Source: Amoeboaphelidium occidentale
Lineage: Eukaryota > Aphelidiomycota > Aphelidea
Length of the DNA stretch: 23,039 nt
Direction of reading: 5' to 3'
Assembly: GCA_023515795.1 (NCBI GenBank)
Contig: JALGPX010000093.1
Location: forward strand, 1-23,039
Positions within the stretch are counted from its first letter, which is position 1. Each line of letters starts with the position of its first letter. The notes beneath the pieces were generated by a model. That model was not told the DNA's origin. It ran no database searches and saw only the letters and a list, made by a program, of their open reading frames with translations. Positions 18,334 to 23,039 of the stretch are shown one piece after another. The position numbers were made by a program, and so were the translations under genes.

Positions 18334-20220
18334 ATGTCCAGCAAAAAGTTGGTGCAAGTTTGGTATCATCTTAAGCAAGCAGACGGCAAAGAGTTCAGCG
18401 ATATCACTGTTTCCAGTGTATTACTTTCTTCGAAAGCTCTTGTTGATGACCTTCGAAAAGCAGTCAAGGCCGATAACGCAGATGGTCTTCTGAAGGGAAT
18501 TTCTGCCTCCCAGTTGAAGGTGTTCAAGCACAATGCAAATCTGGTTGAAAACCCGATGGAAGTAGATGTTCTTGTTAGTGATCTTGGAGAAGAGGGAACG
18601 ACCAAGGCGAGAGCTTTGAAGGTATTGGCGCCTGCTGCCAAAAAGCGCAAAGCCGTCGATGAAATTATTGAAGATGATGACGACGAACAGGATGCTAGCA
18701 CTCAGAAAGTGGTCCACGTATTTGAGCATCTTGCCAATAAGCTCAAGGTCAATAGTAGTTTGATGAAGAGATCCTGCTATGAAGAACTTCGTGGCATTCT
18801 TGTAAGCGAAAAAGCGGAATGGGACAAGAAGAACGATCTCAATCTATCGCGAGGATCGACGTGTGAAGTGTACTTGACTGGATCTCCTGGTATAGGAATA
18901 ACGGCATTCCTTACTTGGCTTATCAAGACTTTGTTGCGCTGTGGTTACCGGGTTGTTTTTGGATGCAGAGAATTCAAAGGACAATGGGCCGAGATGCGTT
19001 ACACGACATCAACCAATGGAAAGAAGCACATTGAGGTGGACGTTTTGTCTCGTATTTACCCAGACCTCAAAAAAGACACAAAAGCTTGGATAATATGTGA
19101 TTCTGTTGAAGTTCCTTCATTTACTGGAATGGCCATATTCTGTTCGTCGCCGCGAGAAAATGTTTCGAAACAGTTCCGAAAGCGTGCACTTGAATTGACC
19201 ATGCCTGTTTGGACTTAGGATGAAATTCTTGAGTGTCGCAACTTATTGTCTGCAGATATGATTGATGTTGCATATTTACGTGCGCGCTATTTCTTCCTTG
19301 GCGGGGTTTCTCGATCGATATTTTCAAAAATCGACAAGAGCGCAGTGGAAATCATTAAGGATGCAGTAAAATCATCACCGGTAGATAAATTGAAAAGGTT
19401 GGTGAGTGCAGTTGGCTCAAACCCAGATGGAGAAAAATCTCACCGTCTGATCTTGAAGGATGCCAAGAGAAGCTTTCGAGGCTCTATACAGAGATATAGC
19501 TCTGACTACGCTGCGGCTACGATATTATTCAATCATCTAAAAGATGCCCACTCTAGCATAGTCAGATTCTTCTATGATACATCCAATGTCGGGCAATTCG
19601 GTGGACTAAGAGGCCTCATGTTTGAAATTTTGGCTAAAACCGTCATTGCAACTGGTGGTCCTTTTAAATGTAGAAAACTAATCCCCGATGGACCTGCCGA
19701 ATATACCGTTTCGAACGCCGGAGCCACCTTCGACATTTCTTTTGACGTGGATAATGTTTCCTACCTTGATTCAATGGAAGAATCTAAAGGGCTCAAAAAT
19801 CATTTAGTGATCCCTCGCTCATAGAACTTTGAATCGGTGGATTCATGGTTTATCGATGATTCGAATCTGGCTTGCAGTTTCCAGTTTACGGTTTCCGAAT
19901 CGCATTCAATTACATCAGCAGCGTACACGTATGGGAAGCAAATTAGTCTGAAGAAGTATTACACTGTGGTGTACGATGATCAGGTCTTCAAAAATTATCG
20001 ATATAGTAATATTCAGGTATCAAAAAAGGAGGAACACAAGAATTCAAAACCATGTAATATTGAACAATTTGTTCTACAGATCCCTATCCCAGAGAAAATC
20101 GAGCCTGGTATTGTTTTTGATCAGATAAAGAACCAATTCGAAGCATTTGTTCCTAAAGAAACGTGGAGCCCAAGAGTTAAAGTTGAATATGACTTGGCAT
20201 TCCATGGAATTTTTTTATAA
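18334..20220 (+). pseudogene. Crinkler (CRN)-type effector fossil, broken
   Basis: The locus resembles Crinkler-family proteins: an N-terminal ubiquitin-like header (LVQVWYHLKQADGKEFSDI), a lysine-rich linker with an acidic patch, a P-loop NTPase-like region (around VYLTGSPGIG), a segment with FFLGGVSRSIF typical of the middle region, and a C-terminal part with the family-typical TVSESHSI block. Crinklers are known from oomycetes, chytrids, Rhizophagus and Rozella-like lineages, and are thought to derive from transposon- or toxin-type NTPase and nuclease modules. The locus looks broken, with about two interruptions. Similarity is otherwise continuous from end to end, so the decay looks young. 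It ends 6 nt before the phosphatase gene and starts about 160 nt after the SNARE gene. Confidence 0.75.
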
Positions 20221-20226
20221 TAATAG

Positions 20227-20736
20227 ATGACCGGACCTTTGGATGAAACACTCGTGCCGCCGCTAAACTTTGCGCTGGTCGCTCCGGGAGTGTATCGCTC
20301 TGGTTATCCTAATAAAAGAAATATTCCATTCTTAACTAGACTTGGGCTAAAGACCATTGTATACCTCTGCCCTGAGGAAATATCCCCAGAGACGCAGGAT
20401 CTAATCAAAAGACTTAACATACAATACCACCATCTCTCAATGCAGGGCAACAAGGAGCCATTCACTCAAATGGACCAACAGACAATTCTAAAGGCAATCG
20501 AAATAATTCTAAACACAGACAATCATCCTGTGCTGGTGCATTGTAACAAGGGAAAGCACAGAGTTGGTTGTGTTATGGGAATCATAAGGAAATTACAGAA
20601 TTGGTCAACTACAGCGATATTTGATGAGTACCGAAGGTTCTCTGGTACAAAAGCGCGCATAGCTGATCAAGAGTTCATTGAAATTTTTAATGGTCCAGTG
20701 CGGTATCTGGAAGAAAAGAAGCCCTCCTGGTTATAA
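20227..20736 (+). CDS. Siw14/Oca-type atypical dual-specificity phosphatase
   Basis: Plant-and-fungi atypical phosphatases (PFA-DSP) such as yeast Siw14 remove the 5-beta phosphate of inositol pyrophosphates and affect stress and nutrient signalling. The 169-residue protein has the family start PPLNFALVAPGVYRSGYPNKRN and the domain core LKTIVYLCPEE. The catalytic loop HCNKGKHRVGC provides the CX5R nucleophile and phosphate-binding arginine, and the C-terminal helix segment is IFDEYRRFSGTKARIADQEFIE. No N-terminal extension like that of Siw14 is present. The ATG at 20227 follows the Crinkler fossil by only 6 nt, so its promoter and leader must overlap the fossil. Confidence 0.92.
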   Translation: MTGPLDETLVPPLNFALVAPGVYRSGYPNKRNIPFLTRLGLKTIVYLCPEEISPETQDLIKRLNIQYHHLSMQGNKEPFTQMDQQTILKAIEIILNTDNHPVLVHCNKGKHRVGCVMGIIRKLQNWSTTAIFDEYRRFSGTKARIADQEFIEIFNGPVRYLEEKKPSWL

Positions 20737-20842
20737 ATAGATCATCAGTTGTTAATGACAAGAGTTGCATATCTTTCCAAGGCTAAGTTTCAAACCTAAA
20801 CTGCCAATCGCGTGCCGTTTGCCACATTGTTTCTTTGCGGAG

Positions 20843-21133
20843 ATGTTACCACTGCTCAAGATCGCATTCTTCACATCATTGGTAGTCGCGGGTGTTGTTT
20901 TGGTCGTTACAGCGTTGAATGAACAGGGCCACTTCCATGAACAACCCCAAACGCACAAAGAGTCTGAAACAAAGGAGACGCTCTACGAACAACCAATTGA
21001 CACAGAAGATGATGATCTTTCTATAGAAACAAGTACTTCGCTTCGGCAAAGAAAGAGAAAGGGTTCAGAGGAAAGCTGGAGTGAAGTATCAGCGCCCTTG
21101 AGTGATACGACTGAAGAATTTGAAGAGCTTTGA
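20843..21133 (+). CDS. Small membrane-anchored acidic protein, function unknown
   Basis: The 96-residue frame begins MLPLLKIAFFTSLVVAGVVL, a hydrophobic stretch that can act as an N-terminal membrane anchor or uncleaved signal. It is followed by a hydrophilic, Glu/Thr/Ser-rich tail with a basic patch LRQRKRKGS and ends EEFEEL. I do not recognise a family. Support comes from the clear anchor-plus-acidic-tail layout, the fit between neighbours (106 nt after the phosphatase stop, 42 nt before the next ATG) and an AATAAA just after the stop. It could be a type II or signal-anchored protein. Confidence 0.55.
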   Translation: MLPLLKIAFFTSLVVAGVVLVVTALNEQGHFHEQPQTHKESETKETLYEQPIDTEDDDLSIETSTSLRQRKRKGSEESWSEVSAPLSDTTEEFEEL

Positions 21134-21146
21134 AGCCTGTATTCAT

Positions 21147-21152
21147 AATAAA
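21147..21152 (+). terminator. Polyadenylation signal AATAAA of the small membrane protein
   Basis: AATAAA lies 13 nt after the TGA and only 23 nt before the ATG of the quinolinate phosphoribosyltransferase gene, showing how tightly transcripts are packed. Confidence 0.45.
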
Positions 21153-21175
21153 TTTCTTTCGACTTGTTTGTGAGG

Positions 21176-22057
21176 ATGGGCGATCTTTTAAAGAATCTTC
21201 TGCCTCTGTCTGTCGATGATACGGTGAGGCAATGGCTTGCGGAAGACATTCCTTCATTTGATTACGGAGGATACGTTGTTGGAGAGAATCCTGTTGAAGC
21301 TGTTTTGTACTGCAAATCTCCGGGTGTTCTGGCTGGGAGGCCTTTCTTTGATGCCGTGTTCAAACAAGTTGGTTGCACTGTTAAGTGGCTAATAGAAGAA
21401 GGAACATTTATTGATACTTCTCAGAGTGGTGGCAGAGTGGCTGTTGCTGAAGTTACTGGACCTGCTAATCGTTTGTTACAGGGAGAACGAGTCGCATTGA
21501 ACATCATTGCGAGGGCTAGCGGTATTGCTACGAGAGCACGGCGTATGGTACAGATTGCTGATAAGGCTGGATGGAAAGGAAGAGTTGCAGGTACCAGAAA
21601 AACAACGCCTGGTTTCAGACTTGTGGAGAAGTATGCCATGATTTTGGGTGGCGCAGATACTCACAGGATGGATTTATCAACAATGATAATGTTAAAGGAT
21701 AATCATATTTGGGCTCATGGCTCGATAACTGCAGCTGTTCATAGAGCAAAACAGGTTGGAGGATTCTCTGTTAAAATCGAAGTTGAATGTCGCAGTAAAG
21801 AAGAGGCAGTTGAAGCGATTAAGGCAGGGGCTGATATTGTCATGTTGGATAACTTTGCAAATCCTCAGGAAGCGCATTTGGCATGTATCGATTTGAAAAG
21901 CAAGTGGCCGCATGTCCTGATCGAGCTAAGTGGCGGTCTTACTGAGGAAAACATTGGGAATTACATGCATGAATGCGTTGATATCCTCTCTGCTGGGAGT
22001 TTATCGCAGTCTATCTTACACGTTGACTTCAGCTTGAAAGTGAAACAGTCGAAATAG
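21176..22057 (+). CDS. BNA6: Quinolinate phosphoribosyltransferase (nicotinate-nucleotide pyrophosphorylase)
   Basis: This enzyme converts quinolinate and PRPP to nicotinate mononucleotide in de novo NAD synthesis. From ATG 21176 (MGDLLKNLLPLSVDD) it has 293 residues, the usual length. Signature segments are WLAEDIPSFDYGG, GERVALNIIARASGIAT, the catalytic stretch GTRKTTPGFRLVEKYA with GGADTHRMDL, MLKDNHIWAHGSI, IEVECRSKEEA, ADIVMLDN and the phosphate-binding LSGGLTEENI. All expected active-site Arg, Lys and His regions appear intact. The gene ends 30 nt before the next gene on the same strand. The assignment is secure. Confidence 0.95.
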   Translation: MGDLLKNLLPLSVDDTVRQWLAEDIPSFDYGGYVVGENPVEAVLYCKSPGVLAGRPFFDAVFKQVGCTVKWLIEEGTFIDTSQSGGRVAVAEVTGPANRLLQGERVALNIIARASGIATRARRMVQIADKAGWKGRVAGTRKTTPGFRLVEKYAMILGGADTHRMDLSTMIMLKDNHIWAHGSITAAVHRAKQVGGFSVKIEVECRSKEEAVEAIKAGADIVMLDNFANPQEAHLACIDLKSKWPHVLIELSGGLTEENIGNYMHECVDILSAGSLSQSILHVDFSLKVKQSK

Positions 22058-22087
22058 ATTAATCTCTTGTTTCTTCACGCTGAAACG

Positions 22088-23039
22088 ATGATCAAACTTC
22101 AACTATGGAAAAATCTTCATCGATTCCACTTTGGAAGCTGCAGAATTAATGGGAGATTATTCCATTCATCGTCCGGAAAAGTATCAGAGAAGGATACCAT
22201 CACTCAGCTTCTGTACAATATTGGCTCAAAGAAAGAAGTTGATCAGTATCTTAGACAATTCTCATCGGTTGAGAGTCAAAAGTTTGCAATTATCAAAGTT
22301 GGTGGGGCTGTTCTTACTGATGATCTTGATAAGTTGGTATCTTCGCTATCTTTCCTCTACAGAGTAGGCTTATATCCGATCGTTATCCACGGAGCTGGGC
22401 CTCAGTTGAATGATATCTTGGCTACTCACGGCATTGAACCGAAATATGTCGATGGTATTCGTAACACAGACGCTAAGACTCTGGAAATTGCTCGTCAAGT
22501 TTTCCGCGGTGAGAATCTGAAATTGGTTGAAGCATTGGAATCGCATGGCACTCGTGCTTATCCCATCATTGGCGGCGTCTATGAGGGCGAGTTCTTGGAT
22601 GCTTCAAAGTATGGCTTAGTTGGGAAGATTACAAAAGTTCACAAGACTCTTATTGAAACTGCTATTCGATCTCAAGCTCTTCCGATTGTCACAAGTTTGG
22701 CTGAAACACCATCAGGACAGATTCTAAATGTGAACGCTGATACCGCAGCCGGAGAACTGGCAAAAGCACTTCAGCCTCTCAAGGTTATCTTCTTGAATTC
22801 TTCTGGTGGAATGAACCATCCTGTGACACAAGAAAAGTTGAGTGTTATCAATATGGATGAAGATTATGAAAATCTCAAGACTGAATTCGGTAGAATGGAA
22901 AAGAAGGGCACTTTGTTGAAGTTAAATGAAATTAAAGCGTTATTGGATTCTTTACCGCGAGCATCATCGGTTGCGATTACTTCTGCTGAGCATTTGTCAA
23001 AGGAGTTGTTCACTGAAAAAGGCGCTGGAACTTTATTGA
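22088..23039 (+). CDS. ARG5,6: Acetylglutamate kinase part of ARG5,6-type gene (3' end outside window)
   Basis: In fungi one mitochondrial precursor carries acetylglutamate kinase and N-acetyl-gamma-glutamyl-phosphate reductase, the second and third steps of ornithine and arginine synthesis. The open frame runs from ATG 22088 to the window edge without a stop (317 codons visible). Residues 1-30 (MIKLQLWKNLHRFHFGS...) are basic and hydroxylated, as expected of a mitochondrial targeting peptide. The kinase follows: KKEVDQYLRQFSSVESQKFA, the nucleotide-binding IIKVGGAVL, VIHGAGPQLN, DGIRNTDAKTLEIA and LNVNADTAAGELA. The start of the regulatory domain is seen toward the edge (AITSAEHLSKELFTEKGAGT). 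The reductase half would lie beyond the window and is inferred from the family. No intron is seen so far. Confidence 0.92.
   Translation, partial: MIKLQLWKNLHRFHFGSCRINGRLFHSSSGKVSEKDTITQLLYNIGSKKEVDQYLRQFSSVESQKFAIIKVGGAVLTDDLDKLVSSLSFLYRVGLYPIVIHGAGPQLNDILATHGIEPKYVDGIRNTDAKTLEIARQVFRGENLKLVEALESHGTRAYPIIGGVYEGEFLDASKYGLVGKITKVHKTLIETAIRSQALPIVTSLAETPSGQILNVNADTAAGELAKALQPLKVIFLNSSGGMNHPVTQEKLSVINMDEDYENLKTEFGRMEKKGTLLKLNEIKALLDSLPRASSVAITSAEHLSKELFTEKGAGTLL

Noticed and set aside
1-23039. CRISPR arrays, rRNA, bacterial operon signals or an LTR-type element
   Set aside because: I saw no regularly spaced repeats, rRNA cores, long direct terminal repeats or reverse transcriptase motifs in the window.

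Overview
The window looks like compact nuclear DNA of an early-diverging fungus or a close relative (chytrid, blastoclad, rozellid or aphelid grade). The reasons are fungal-type housekeeping proteins (vacuolar proteinase A, the acetylglutamate kinase half of an ARG5,6-type gene, a Siw14-type phosphatase, an Scs7-type sphingolipid hydroxylase), spliceosomal introns of only 33-44 nt, intergenic gaps of often 6-120 nt, a tRNA-Arg with an intron, and a Crinkler-type effector fossil. The placement is an inference from protein families. TAA, TAG and TGA all appear as stops, so nothing points to a changed genetic code.

Layout. About 379-2811 (+) is a largely intact Fanzor nuclease gene, the eukaryotic relative of TnpB, with non-coding flanks that may hold the ends of its mobile element. 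3121-5341 (+) encodes a membrane-anchored GT61 glycosyltransferase matching animal POMGNT2 along its whole length, including the C-terminal fibronectin-III domain. On the minus strand follow two tandem cytochrome b5/fatty acid 2-hydroxylase genes (5388-6493 and 6590-7585), a protein-L-isoaspartate O-methyltransferase (7704-8381), and a leucine-rich-repeat protein with a GAT-like C-terminal helical domain (8442-11033). Proteinase A (11238-12458, +) diverges from the last of these and converges on a small BRCT protein (12491-13253, -). An intron-bearing tRNA-Arg(TCT) (13394-13483, -) lies between the BRCT gene and PDS5, a cohesin regulator (13706-17488, +). Then, all on the plus strand, come a VAMP7-like R-SNARE (17518-18174), a broken Crinkler-type locus (18334-20220), a Siw14-like phosphatase (20227-20736), a small membrane-anchored acidic protein (20843-21133), quinolinate phosphoribosyltransferase (21176-22057) and the 5' part of the mitochondrial arginine gene ARG5,6 (22088 to the window end).

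Most neighbours are unrelated housekeeping genes packed tightly, with no sign of an operon or metabolic cluster. Two segments stand apart as accessory: the Fanzor locus at the left and the Crinkler fossil between the SNARE and phosphatase genes. Several gene ends here appear only after splicing of tiny introns: the BRCT start, the GAT-like tail of the LRR protein, the PDS5 basic tail and the join of the POMGNT2 exons. All introns are read from sequence alone, without transcript data.
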